A stretch of 64,000 nucleotides of DNA, taken from Ferdinandcohnia humi_A. GTDB taxonomy: Bacteria; Bacillota; Bacilli; Bacillales; Bacillaceae_L. Both the position numbers and the translations under genes were made by a program. The notes under the pieces were generated by a model. That model made no database searches. It saw only the letters and a list, made by a program, of their open reading frames with translations, and was not told where the DNA came from. Each line of letters starts with the position of its first letter. Positions within the stretch are counted from its first letter, which is position 1. The stretch covers positions 1-64,000 of the forward strand of contig JBLKRX010000008.1 in NCBI GenBank assembly GCA_047608075.1. The letters run 5' to 3'. This document shows positions 16,392 through 24,238 of this stretch, one piece after another.

Positions 16392-17624
16392 ATGCGATTA
16401 GATACCATTAATGGTTTGATACTACATGAAGAAAAACGAGCAATAAAGATATATTTATATTCATTTTATATTACTTTAGTACTATATGACTTTTTTTATT
16501 TTTATATATACAAGAAATATATAAGTAAAGTTACCATTGGGTTTGAAAACCCACTCGGGTATGTGAATTATGTAATTTTTCTTTTGCTAGTATTTGTCTC
16601 CTACTATTTATATAGAAAAGGCAAGCAGGCATTCATCAAGTACATATATGTAATTGCATATTTTTCATTTGCTACAATTTATGATTGTATTGTTTTTCTA
16701 CCTAATCCTACTAAATATATGAGTGGAAATGCAGCTGAATTAATACTCGTGATGTTCAGTCCTATTTTTATAAATATACGTTTTTATTGGGTAGTCACTT
16801 TAGGCGCTGTATTGCGATACATCATTGTTGGGGCTGTCATTCAATCTCCTATTATAACAATTCCTGTTATTTTAGTAGTTGTTCTGTCGGGGATAGCCTA
16901 TATATTCCTAATACGTTTCTCCTCCTATATTAAAGCTCTTACCTCTACATACGAGGAGTTACGCCATAAGGAGAAGCTTGCTTTTATCGGGGAAATGGCG
17001 ACAACGATAGGGCATGAGATTCGGAATCCGTTAGCTTCTTTAAAAGGATTCACCCAGCTTCAAAGGGAGAAATATCCCGAAGATCAATATTATTTTTCAA
17101 TAATGGATAAAGAGGTTGATCGAATTAATACTATTGTTAACGATTTATTAGTTCTTGGAAGACCTAGATCTGCCCATTTTACTAAAAATAATCTTAAAAA
17201 CATTATTGAGTATGTAGTTTCAATCTCTCAGCAGCTTGCAAATCAAAAGAATACGAAAATTGATGTTTGGATTGAAGAAGACCTGCCACTCATTGAGTGT
17301 GATGAAAATCAAATTAAGCAAGTATTAATTAATCTTATTAAGAACGGTATTGAGTCAATGCCAGAAGACGGCAAGCTTAAGATTCATGTGAAAAAGGCAG
17401 ATGAAAATAGCGTGTCAATTTCGGTTATTGACCATGGTTGTGGGATTTCGAAAGAGGAGATGACTAACCTTTTTGAACCTTTTTTTACGACCAAAGAAGA
17501 TGGAACCGGACTTGGGCTTATGGTTACTAGAAAAATAATTGAGGATCATCAAGGGAAAATAGAAATTGAAAGTGAGGTCAATCAAGGTACTAAGGTAGAA
17601 GTATTGTTACCAATAAGGCAATAA
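16392..17624 (+). CDS. Orphan sensor histidine kinase sharing its membrane domain with the HD-GYP receptor
   Basis: The 410-aa kinase has about six membrane segments (residues about 17-185) homologous to those of the HD-GYP protein at 13762. Shared stretches include SPIFINIRFYWVVTLGAVLR here and SPIFVNKRFYSVVTLGTMVR there. The cytoplasmic part is a HisKA/HATPase core with His208 in TIGHEIRNPLASLKG, N box LINLIKNGIES, G1 DHGCGIS and G2 GTGLGLMVT. No response regulator is nearby, as in sporulation-type kinases. It is likely a second receptor for the same ligand, plausibly the processed CWWC peptide. GAGGGC stands 6 bases before the ATG. Confidence 0.86.
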   Translation: MRLDTINGLILHEEKRAIKIYLYSFYITLVLYDFFYFYIYKKYISKVTIGFENPLGYVNYVIFLLLVFVSYYLYRKGKQAFIKYIYVIAYFSFATIYDCIVFLPNPTKYMSGNAAELILVMFSPIFINIRFYWVVTLGAVLRYIIVGAVIQSPIITIPVILVVVLSGIAYIFLIRFSSYIKALTSTYEELRHKEKLAFIGEMATTIGHEIRNPLASLKGFTQLQREKYPEDQYYFSIMDKEVDRINTIVNDLLVLGRPRSAHFTKNNLKNIIEYVVSISQQLANQKNTKIDVWIEEDLPLIECDENQIKQVLINLIKNGIESMPEDGKLKIHVKKADENSVSISVIDHGCGISKEEMTNLFEPFFTTKEDGTGLGLMVTRKIIEDHQGKIEIESEVNQGTKVEVLLPIRQ

Positions 17625-17636
17625 GGGATAACATAG

Positions 17637-17675
17637 AGCTGATTTCCATAATTGGGAGATCAGCTATTTATTTTG
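17637..17675 (+). terminator. Probable terminator after the kinase
   Basis: AGCTGAT pairs with ATCAGCT around a smaller inner stem (TTCC/GGGA) and is followed by ATTTATTTT. It is imperfect, but no other terminator closes the cassette. Confidence 0.6.
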
Positions 17676-17793
17676 CTAATGAACTATTTCGATGATTCTA
17701 AGGGGGAGTTACCAATTCTGCTCTCGAGAAAGAAGGTGTATTTCGTACGAGAATAGAATGTATAAAGAAGAATAATAGAGGGGGGAGTAGGGG

Positions 17794-19293
17794 TTGAATC
17801 ACCATGAATATAAGCAATTCGATGGACTAGGTTTAGCTGAATTGGTTCGAAAAAAGGAGCTACATTCACGGGAGTTGGTAGAGGCTGCGATTAGTAGGAT
17901 TGAGGAACTAAATCCTAAGCTAAATGCAGTTGTTCATAAGATGTATGACAAAGCACTCGATACGGCAAATCGTCCCACAGATACGGGAGTATTCTCTGGT
18001 GTTCCAATGCTACTAAAGGATATTCAACAAGAGGTGGAAGGAGAATCTATAACCCATGGTTCAAAAGCATACAAGAATCATCGTGCGGTAATAGATTCGG
18101 AGTTTGTTAAAAGAGTTAGGAAAACGGGAACTATTTTCTTAGGACATACGAATGTTCCTGAATTTGCTCTGATGGGGATTACTGAACCAAAACATTATGG
18201 ACCAACCCGGAATCCATGGAATGTAAATCACACTCCTGGTGGTTCCAGCGGAGGATCTGCTGCTGCAGTTGCTTCGGGAATGGTTCCGATAGCAGGGGCG
18301 AATGATGGAGGTGGCTCAATCCGTATACCTGCAGCATATACGGGTTTATTTGGGATAAAACCGACTCGCGGTAGAACCCCTGTTGGACCAACAGTTGGAA
18401 GAGTATGGCAGGGTGCTTCTGTTGATCACATTTTATCACGAACTGTACGTGACAGCGCGGCAATGTTAGATGAAATTAGTGCCTATGAAAAAACAAATGC
18501 ATTTTCTCCGGTTCCCTATTATGGAAGTTATCTTGAAGAGGTTTCAAAACCTCTATCAAAGCTTCGCATTGCCTACTCGGTTCAATCGCCCTTAGGGACA
18601 ACAGTTGACAATGACTGTAAAGCAGCAGTTCTTGAAGCAGCAAAGCTTTTAGAGTCTCTGGGTCATTATGTTGAAGAGAAGGATGCACCGGTAGACGGAA
18701 GGAAAATCGGTAGCAGTTATATCACTTTATATTTTGGGGAAGTTGGCGCGTCTATAGCTTCACTTAAGGGAGTGTTAGGTCGAAATGCGACAATCCATGA
18801 TGTTGAGCCATCTACTTGGCTATTGGGTTTACTTGGCCAATCCATTTCAGCTAGTGATTTTGTGTTAGGTTTACGTGAATGGGATTTTGCAGCAATAGCA
18901 ATGGAAGAGTTTCATGAGACGTATGATTTATTTGTAACCCCAACTACTGCAGCTGTTCCTGCAAAAATCGGGGAGCTTGCTTTGAAAGGTAGTGAAGAAA
19001 GGTTAATTCAGCTAGTAAGTAGGTTAGGATTAGGACGAGTTTTAAAAAAATCTGGCATGGTTGAACAATTAGTTGAGAAGAGTCTTTCAAGAACGCCTTT
19101 TACACAGCTTGCCAATCTGACAGGACAGCCAGCAATATCTGTGCCTTTAGGAATGTCCTCTAATGGGCTTCCTTGTGGAGTTCAATTTATGGCAGCAAGA
19201 GGAAGAGAGGACTTACTTTTTAGACTAGCTGGAACCCTAGAGCAAACCAATCATTGGATAGATGTTAAAAAGAATGTGAGTTTTAACCAATAA
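17794..19293 (+). CDS. Amidase signature family amidohydrolase
   Basis: The 499-aa enzyme carries the Ser-cisSer-Lys triad of the amidase signature family: Lys75 in MLLKD, cis-Ser151 in PGGSSGGSAA and nucleophile Ser175 in GGGSIRIPA, with the expected 24-residue spacing between the serines. It hydrolyses a carboxamide to acid and ammonia, but the substrate is unknown. It is not GatA, since no gatB/gatC is adjacent and the C-terminal half differs. The TTG start follows a GGGGGGAG ribosome site; the nearby ATG at 17804 is out of frame. It probably stands alone. Confidence 0.9.
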   Translation: MNHHEYKQFDGLGLAELVRKKELHSRELVEAAISRIEELNPKLNAVVHKMYDKALDTANRPTDTGVFSGVPMLLKDIQQEVEGESITHGSKAYKNHRAVIDSEFVKRVRKTGTIFLGHTNVPEFALMGITEPKHYGPTRNPWNVNHTPGGSSGGSAAAVASGMVPIAGANDGGGSIRIPAAYTGLFGIKPTRGRTPVGPTVGRVWQGASVDHILSRTVRDSAAMLDEISAYEKTNAFSPVPYYGSYLEEVSKPLSKLRIAYSVQSPLGTTVDNDCKAAVLEAAKLLESLGHYVEEKDAPVDGRKIGSSYITLYFGEVGASIASLKGVLGRNATIHDVEPSTWLLGLLGQSISASDFVLGLREWDFAAIAMEEFHETYDLFVTPTTAAVPAKIGELALKGSEERLIQLVSRLGLGRVLKKSGMVEQLVEKSLSRTPFTQLANLTGQPAISVPLGMSSNGLPCGVQFMAARGREDLLFRLAGTLEQTNHWIDVKKNVSFNQ

Positions 19294-19359
19294 AAGTTTT
19301 GTATAGAAATGGAAAAGGAAAAAACTGAGTAGGGGATATTAAAATATGGGGGGAACGAT

Positions 19360-19533
19360 GTGTTTTGGAACATCGTATTTGTTTTATTTATTGTCTATGT
19401 TGTCTTAAGCCTATCGACTATTAAATATCAACTAAGGTTACTTATAAAGCATCTGAATATGAAGGATGAAGATAGTGAAAAAGTGAGTAATGATGAGATT
19501 GAAAAACAATTAGAGGATGATTTAAAACGGTAG
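19360..19533 (+). CDS. Small single-pass membrane protein (57 aa), hypothetical
   Basis: A GTG-initiated frame behind GGGGGG with 6-base spacing encodes MFWNIVFVLFIVYVVLSL as a membrane segment, followed by a charged amphipathic tail (KDEDSEKVSNDEIEKQLEDD). The frame ends just before a strong bidirectional terminator, which supports its being real. Nothing identifies its function; it could regulate a neighbouring membrane protein. Confidence 0.62.
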   Translation: MFWNIVFVLFIVYVVLSLSTIKYQLRLLIKHLNMKDEDSEKVSNDEIEKQLEDDLKR

Positions 19534-19555
19534 TGATTTCATGTAAATACTGAGC

Positions 19556-19588
19556 AAAAAATAACAGGACGTCATTCCTGTTATTTTT
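19556..19588. terminator. Bidirectional terminator
   Basis: AAAATAACAGGA pairs with TCCTGTTATTTT, with T-rich tails on both strands. It separates the convergent small membrane protein genes. Confidence 0.9.
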
Positions 19589-19599
19589 GCTTATTCTTA

Positions 19600-19824
19600 C
19601 TATTTAATCTCGGCCTCGGATTCCTCGGTATTTTTATTTTCTAACCACATTTTAATATTCGTTAAAATTGAAAATGCCAAGAAGAAGTTCATTGCTAGAA
19701 CGCTAATGAGTAATTGGATATTACCAAAGTATATAGAAGTATAATTTTTTAGTTTCATAACTATAAAGCCTTCAATAATTAATAGAAAGACACTTAAAAA
19801 AGCAGCTACTCCTGTACGAATCAT
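19600..19824 (-). CDS. Small two-pass membrane protein (74 aa), hypothetical
   Basis: The protein has two hydrophobic segments (about residues 4-23 and 34-58) and an acidic C-terminus NKNTEESEAEIK. GGGGGACTTGAC stands before the ATG, a good ribosome site. It faces the small plus-strand membrane protein gene across a shared terminator. No family recognised. Confidence 0.65.
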   Translation of the reverse strand: MIRTGVAAFLSVFLLIIEGFIVMKLKNYTSIYFGNIQLLISVLAMNFFLAFSILTNIKMWLENKNTEESEAEIK

Positions 19825-20060
19825 GTCAAGTCCCCCAATGTAGCACTAAAATTTTCAGACTATTAAAATAATATCACGAAAATGCTAAAAAGAAAAGCTT
19901 TATACTTAATTGCAATGGATAGATTGTGAATTACCATAAACGACATATATGTTTAACAAATCCTTGAAATCAATAGGAAGTAACAACCAATTCTTCGATC
20001 GGATGATATGATGAAAGTGTAATTAGAACAAACAATTATAAATGAATGGGAGTGAAACAA

Positions 20061-20567
20061 ATGATTGTAAAATGGCTAAGAGAACATGTTAGTGCATCTG
20101 CGATTTTAGCAGTACTGAGGCTATATTTGGGTTATCACTGGATAACAGGTGGTTGGGGTAAAATAACCGGCGGTTTTGATTCAACAGGATATCTGCAAGG
20201 TGCAATTGCAAAAGCAACAGGAGAACATCCAGCTGTTTCAGGATGGTGGGCAGCATTTTTAGAAGGATTTGCTCTTCCGAATGCAGGCTTATTTAACATT
20301 CTAGTACCTTGGGGAGAATTTCTCGTAGGAATTGCACTGATTCTTGGTATTTTTACAACATTTGCAGCTTTAATGGGAGCGGTTATGAACTTCGCATTCA
20401 TGTTCTCAGGAACTACTAGCACAAACCCACAAATGGTACTGGTAGCATTCCTTATCTTAGTAGCAGGTGCTAACGCAGGGAAAATAGGTGGAGACTATTA
20501 TGTGTTACCGTATTTTCGTAAACTAATAAAACATGAAAAGGTAGAAAAAACAATTACTACTCACTAA
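20061..20567 (+). CDS. DoxX/DoxD family membrane protein
   Basis: This 168-aa, four-helix membrane protein has the DoxX pattern AVLRLYLGYHWITGGWGKITG at the N-terminus and PWGEFLVGIALILGIFTTFAALMGAVMN in the middle (given in parts: the central WGEFLVG motif is characteristic). Family members are linked to respiratory or thiosulfate redox chemistry and to the MhqD/CatDE group in Bacillus; substrate is unknown. The start at 20061 is chosen because GGGAGTG lies 6 bases upstream; the ATG at 20046 precedes that site. Confidence 0.82.
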   Translation: MIVKWLREHVSASAILAVLRLYLGYHWITGGWGKITGGFDSTGYLQGAIAKATGEHPAVSGWWAAFLEGFALPNAGLFNILVPWGEFLVGIALILGIFTTFAALMGAVMNFAFMFSGTTSTNPQMVLVAFLILVAGANAGKIGGDYYVLPYFRKLIKHEKVEKTITTH

Positions 20568-20570
20568 TAA

Positions 20571-20602
20571 AAAGGGGCTCTCATTAATTTGAGAGCCTCT
20601 TT
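20571..20602. terminator. Bidirectional terminator between doxX-like and GDPD genes
   Basis: AAAGGGGCTCTCA pairs with TGAGAGCCTCTTT (one wobble) between two convergent genes. Confidence 0.88.
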
Positions 20603-20608
20603 ACTACA

Positions 20609-21547
20609 TTAATATCCTAACTCATTAAGTACTTCAAGCATGAGGTCAGGTCGATCAGTCATAATACCGTCTGCTCCAGATTCAATTAGAAGCTTCATCG
20701 TTTCCTTATCATTAATCGTCCAGTAGTGAATATCGACTCCTCTGCGATGAGCCCCTTTAATCACTGTTTGATCGGCAAGGTCAAAGATACTTTCACTGGT
20801 TGGGATATGAAGGAAGCTAACTTCTGGTTGATATAGGTTACGTAGAAAGAGCTTGTGGAACAAAACGAATTTAACTACTTCTTGTTCTCCCGCAGCAACA
20901 GGAGTTTTGCCATCTGAATATGTTTGGAAGACATCAATGATTTTTTGGTCAAATGACGCAACAATTACTTGCTCTTCCATCTGGTATTCTACGATTAATT
21001 CCCACAAATTTTTAGCTACTTCTTCCATTCGTTCTGGTGGGTTATCATCCTTTATTTCGATGATCATAGGCATATCATGAAAAGCTTCAAACACTTCTTT
21101 TACAGATGGGATATGGGCTCCTTTACCACGGTAATTGTACTCACCATCTACATTTTGAAAGGAATAACCAGCATCAAGTTTTTGTAGTTCCTCTAAGGTG
21201 TAATCGACAACAGCACCTTTCCCGTTTGTGGTTCTATCAACGGTTGGATCATGAATGGTTACTAGATGTCCGTCCTTTGTAATGTGAATATCAAATTCCA
21301 ATACATCAACACCTAGTTCTTTTGCAAGAGTAAAGGCTTCCATTGTATTAGAGGGTGCAAGCTGCTCTCCGCCTTGGTGAGCAATAACGAGAGGTCGTTC
21401 ACTGTCAAAAGCTGACCAAACAGGTTGTTTTTTTACAGGTAGGAAATTGACCAAGAGTAAAGCAACAAGTATTACGATAAGACCGGCACCAAAATATATG
21501 ATTTTTTTTCTTTTCTTGGGACTTTTCCTAATTTCTATTTGAGACAT
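20609..21547 (-). CDS. Membrane-anchored glycerophosphodiester phosphodiesterase
   Basis: The 312-aa protein has an N-terminal Lys-rich stretch and one membrane segment (about residues 17-36), then an extracytoplasmic GDPD TIM barrel. The catalytic region reads PLVIAHQGGEQLAPSNTMEAF then VDVLEFDIHITKDGHLVTIHD, followed by VDRTTNG. The usual AHRG is AHQG here, so the Arg is replaced by Gln. ADGIMTDRPDL near the C-terminus is the typical final strand. It would cleave glycerophosphodiesters, from phospholipid or teichoic acid turnover, to glycerol-3-phosphate and an alcohol. AAAGGAT precedes the ATG. Confidence 0.9.
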   Translation of the reverse strand: MSQIEIRKSPKKRKKIIYFGAGLIVILVALLLVNFLPVKKQPVWSAFDSERPLVIAHQGGEQLAPSNTMEAFTLAKELGVDVLEFDIHITKDGHLVTIHDPTVDRTTNGKGAVVDYTLEELQKLDAGYSFQNVDGEYNYRGKGAHIPSVKEVFEAFHDMPMIIEIKDDNPPERMEEVAKNLWELIVEYQMEEQVIVASFDQKIIDVFQTYSDGKTPVAAGEQEVVKFVLFHKLFLRNLYQPEVSFLHIPTSESIFDLADQTVIKGAHRRGVDIHYWTINDKETMKLLIESGADGIMTDRPDLMLEVLNELGY

Positions 21548-21724
21548 GTCTTTGTATCCTTTCTACTTTAAAAAGTGTTTTCTAGGCATTTTGTATAAAG
21601 AGAAACATCTATGACTATTATACTTTTTTTAGATTCTATTCAACTAGTAAAAACAATAAATAGAGGAAGCTGGAAAATTTCGGAGAATAGTTATAATAGA
21701 AATTTATTTACCAAGGAGGATTAA

Positions 21725-22075
21725 ATGAATCCATTATTACAACAAATTGGTACAGTTTTTATACCTGTTAAGGATATCGAAAAGGCTCGTGATTGGTACT
21801 GTGATTTGTTAGGAATCTCAGATCCTATTGAGGTATTATTCGGTCATATCTGTACATTACCTCTGGAAGGAGTGAATCTTGTTTTAGATAGCAAGATTTA
21901 TTCTCCTGACTCTATTTATCAAGTTCCAGCGTTTCATTTAAACACACATGATATTGAGGAAGCCTATCAATATTGTAAAAGTAAAGAGGTTGAACTGGTC
22001 ACGGAAATCATGCATGGTCATTGGTTTACGGTAAAGGACCCTAATGGAAATCATATCATGATTTGTAAATGTTAA
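21725..22075 (+). CDS. VOC (glyoxalase/bleomycin resistance) fold protein
   Basis: This 116-aa protein has a single VOC module pair: TVFIPVKDIEKARDWYCDLLG at the N-terminus and HGHWFTVKDPNGNHIMICKC at the C-terminus. Such proteins bind metals and act as glyoxalases, dioxygenases or drug-binding proteins; the role here is unknown. AAGGAGGATTAA precedes the ATG. The stop lies 20 bases before the DinB-like gene, so the two probably form an operon. Confidence 0.83.
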   Translation: MNPLLQQIGTVFIPVKDIEKARDWYCDLLGISDPIEVLFGHICTLPLEGVNLVLDSKIYSPDSIYQVPAFHLNTHDIEEAYQYCKSKEVELVTEIMHGHWFTVKDPNGNHIMICKC

Positions 22076-22095
22076 AAGACAAAGGAGATAGGTGT

Positions 22096-22557
22096 ATGAA
22101 GAGTTTATTTTATTATAATTGGCAGGTTAGAGATGAATGGTTTCAGTTGTGTGGAAAGCTTTCGAATGAGGAACTATTAGCAAAAAGAACAGGTGGCTTC
22201 GGAAATATTTTACATACTTTACTACATATCGTTGTTGTTGAATATGACTGGATTCATGATATTACAGGTGAACCGGTGGCTGATGTATCCCCAGAGGATT
22301 TTAGAACGCTTGACGATGTGATTGTACTTCATAAGACATGGCAACCGGAAGTAAAATCGTTTGTGGAAGCTTGGTCAGATGAACTGCATGATAAGCCTCT
22401 TATTTTAGAAAATGGTAAATATCAGTTTACATATGGTGAAGTGATGCAGCATTTGATTGCACACGAAATTCATCATGTGGGACAACTGTCAGTCTGGGCG
22501 AGAGAACTGGGACTTACCCCAGTTAATGCGAATTTCATTAATAGAGGGTTAAAGTAG
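22096..22557 (+). CDS. DinB-like damage-inducible/thiol transferase fold protein
   Basis: The 153-aa four-helix protein has the DinB/YfiT metal-binding His pattern: ILHTLLHIVVVEYDW early and HLIAHEIHHVGQLSVWARELG near the C-terminus. Some relatives use bacillithiol as a cofactor (BstA), but this cannot be decided here. The start at 22096 follows AAAGGAGATAGG. It is co-transcribed with the VOC gene and closed by the terminator at 22581. Confidence 0.85.
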   Translation: MKSLFYYNWQVRDEWFQLCGKLSNEELLAKRTGGFGNILHTLLHIVVVEYDWIHDITGEPVADVSPEDFRTLDDVIVLHKTWQPEVKSFVEAWSDELHDKPLILENGKYQFTYGEVMQHLIAHEIHHVGQLSVWARELGLTPVNANFINRGLK

Positions 22558-22580
22558 GTACTGAACACGTATGGAACGAG

Positions 22581-22605
22581 GGTCAATTGAGTAGATTGAC
22601 CTTTT
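22581..22605 (+). terminator. Terminator of the VOC-DinB operon
   Basis: The stem GGTCAAT / ATTGACC is followed by TTTTGTTGT. Confidence 0.82.
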
Positions 22606-22776
22606 GTTGTACTTCGGGTAAAGAATGTATGGCTTCGGAAGAAGGGACGCTATTGTTGATTGGTCACGGTTATAGTCAAAAAATGCTCTCGTTTGATCGG
22701 AATAGGGTTTATTTTTATGGTAAGTTACTTTAGATGGAACTGTAATCTTGTTATGGAGGAGGTAATATTTATATCT

Positions 22777-23787
22777 GTGTTAAAAGTAGATGTGGTCCAG
22801 TTAAGAGGTGACTCTTTTACAATTGGAAAAGAAATTGGAAAGACACTAATTGATAAACCGATTGTTAACGTTTTTGAGCAGATCACGAAGCCTGAAGTTA
22901 ATATAAGAGATGTAGAGAGTCTCTTTACTATTTATTCCCCTCATTTACTTGAAGAGATAAAAGGTATCGCTGAAGGTATGGAAATTTCCTATGAAAAAGC
23001 TGCAGCCCTGTTTAGTGGCTATGACTTGCCAAGGGTTCAGGCGATGGGATGTTCTGCGGTTATCACTACGGATTATTATGTCAGAAATTATGATTTTTCG
23101 CCGGACTTTTATGACGGAGTTTTTGTGATGGCCCAGCCACATTCGGGTTTAGCCTCTGCGGGTTATAGTCTTCAGGCGATTGGAAGACATGATGGTGTCA
23201 ATGAAGCAGGACTCGTAGTAGGATTACATTTTGTTAGTAATGAGGGATATAAAACAGGGATATCAGCATGGACAAGTAATCGAATTGTATTGGATAATTG
23301 CTCGAGTGTGGAGGATGCTATTCATTTATTGAAGGAAATCCCACATGCAGCCTGCTATAATTTTTCACTTGCTGATGCGAAAGATGTGATTGCTGTTGTT
23401 GAAGCAAGCCCAGATAAGGTTCTTGTCAGAAGTGACCCGGAATATCTTTCTTGTGTCAATCATTTTCAGGTAGAGGAACTTGTAAGTAAAAATAGAAAGG
23501 CAATTGACGGTTCCTTACAGCGAAATATATACATGCAGGGGCTAAAAAATGATGGCCAGGATGTAGAAGAAATGTTTACGATATTTAGCGAGCCTACATC
23601 TCCGCTGTTTTATACGCATTATGATCAGCTATTCGGTACTCTTCATACCTTTGCATATGCGAGGAAGAATTCAAGAATACTGACCACCATTGCAAGAGGG
23701 GAACAGATTATGGATATTTCCTTTTCGGATTGGGTTAACGGAATGAATATACCTATGACTACAATGAACGGAATGTGTAAAGAATAG
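22777..23787 (+). CDS. C45 family Ntn-hydrolase (acyl-CoA:6-APA acyltransferase-like)
   Basis: The 336-aa protein resembles the C45 peptidase/isopenicillin-N acyltransferase group. MLKVDVVQLRGDSFTIGKEIG opens it (shown as the family-typical beta strand), and Cys92 in QAMGCSAVITT is the expected autoprocessing nucleophile, followed by RNYDFSPDFYDG. GLVVGLHFVSNEGY and NHFQVEEL fit the same fold. I chose the GTG at 22777 because the family usually starts at this strand and GGAGGAGGT lies upstream, although with 13-base spacing. Bacterial members are amidases of unknown substrate. Confidence 0.75.
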   Translation: MLKVDVVQLRGDSFTIGKEIGKTLIDKPIVNVFEQITKPEVNIRDVESLFTIYSPHLLEEIKGIAEGMEISYEKAAALFSGYDLPRVQAMGCSAVITTDYYVRNYDFSPDFYDGVFVMAQPHSGLASAGYSLQAIGRHDGVNEAGLVVGLHFVSNEGYKTGISAWTSNRIVLDNCSSVEDAIHLLKEIPHAACYNFSLADAKDVIAVVEASPDKVLVRSDPEYLSCVNHFQVEELVSKNRKAIDGSLQRNIYMQGLKNDGQDVEEMFTIFSEPTSPLFYTHYDQLFGTLHTFAYARKNSRILTTIARGEQIMDISFSDWVNGMNIPMTTMNGMCKE

Positions 23788-23807
23788 AAAAAAGGCATAA
23801 AAATAAT

Positions 23808-23836
23808 TTGCCAATTTCAAATTAATACCATATAAT
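23808..23836 (+). promoter_or_regulatory. Consensus promoter of a short intergenic transcript
   Basis: TTGCCA (23808-23813), a 17-base spacer and TATAAT (23831-23836) form a near-consensus sigma-A promoter. It faces a terminator only about 95 bases downstream. Confidence 0.7.
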
Positions 23837-23842
23837 GAAAAA

Positions 23843-23935
23843 TACGTCTTTTGAGATCACATATTATATAGAGTTACTGTTCTTAGAACAAGTCTATAGC
23901 GAAAGTGCCATGAATAGGTATATTCATGGTTTTTT
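23843..23935 (+). ncRNA. Candidate small RNA of about 95 nt
   Basis: The stretch between the promoter at 23808-23836 and the terminator at 23908-23935 has no ribosome site and no frame of note. It contains the palindrome TGTTCTTAGAACA and ends in the hairpin CCATGAATA / TATTCATGG followed by six T residues. A promoter and terminator this close in a gene-free gap suggest a trans-acting small RNA. The nearest downstream gene, helD, starts 300 bases later, so a leader role is less likely. Confidence 0.45.
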
Positions 23936-24100
23936 GGTGTTAAGAAATTAAAAGACATTTATTTTTGAAGGGTGACTTTATATTAGGTGTACCCACTTCT
24001 AGCTCTAGCGTCATAGCCGGTTTCATCCAGAATAGGCTTCAGAGATTATTTTGCGCTTTTGGTATTTATGCATAAATATGCGCATGAACTAAAATTCTAA

Positions 24101-24181
24101 CGTATCAAATTGTCCACCTCAGGCGGACAATTTGATACAAATGTATTTCTATGGTGTCAGGCACCATTGTGGGATTTGTGG
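24101..24181. repeat. Interspersed palindromic element, copy A
   Basis: An 18-bp inverted repeat (24102-24139) centred on GTCCACCTCAGGCGGAC is followed by ATGTATTTCT and then GGTGTCAGGCACC (24153-24165), the reverse complement of the core found in the other three copies. The rest of the 23936-24238 gap holds no gene. Confidence 0.8.
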
Positions 24182-24238
24182 ATAATGTGGATATGTGGAC
24201 AACACAACTAAAAAATCGTGTGAAAGGTTGGTGGTTGG

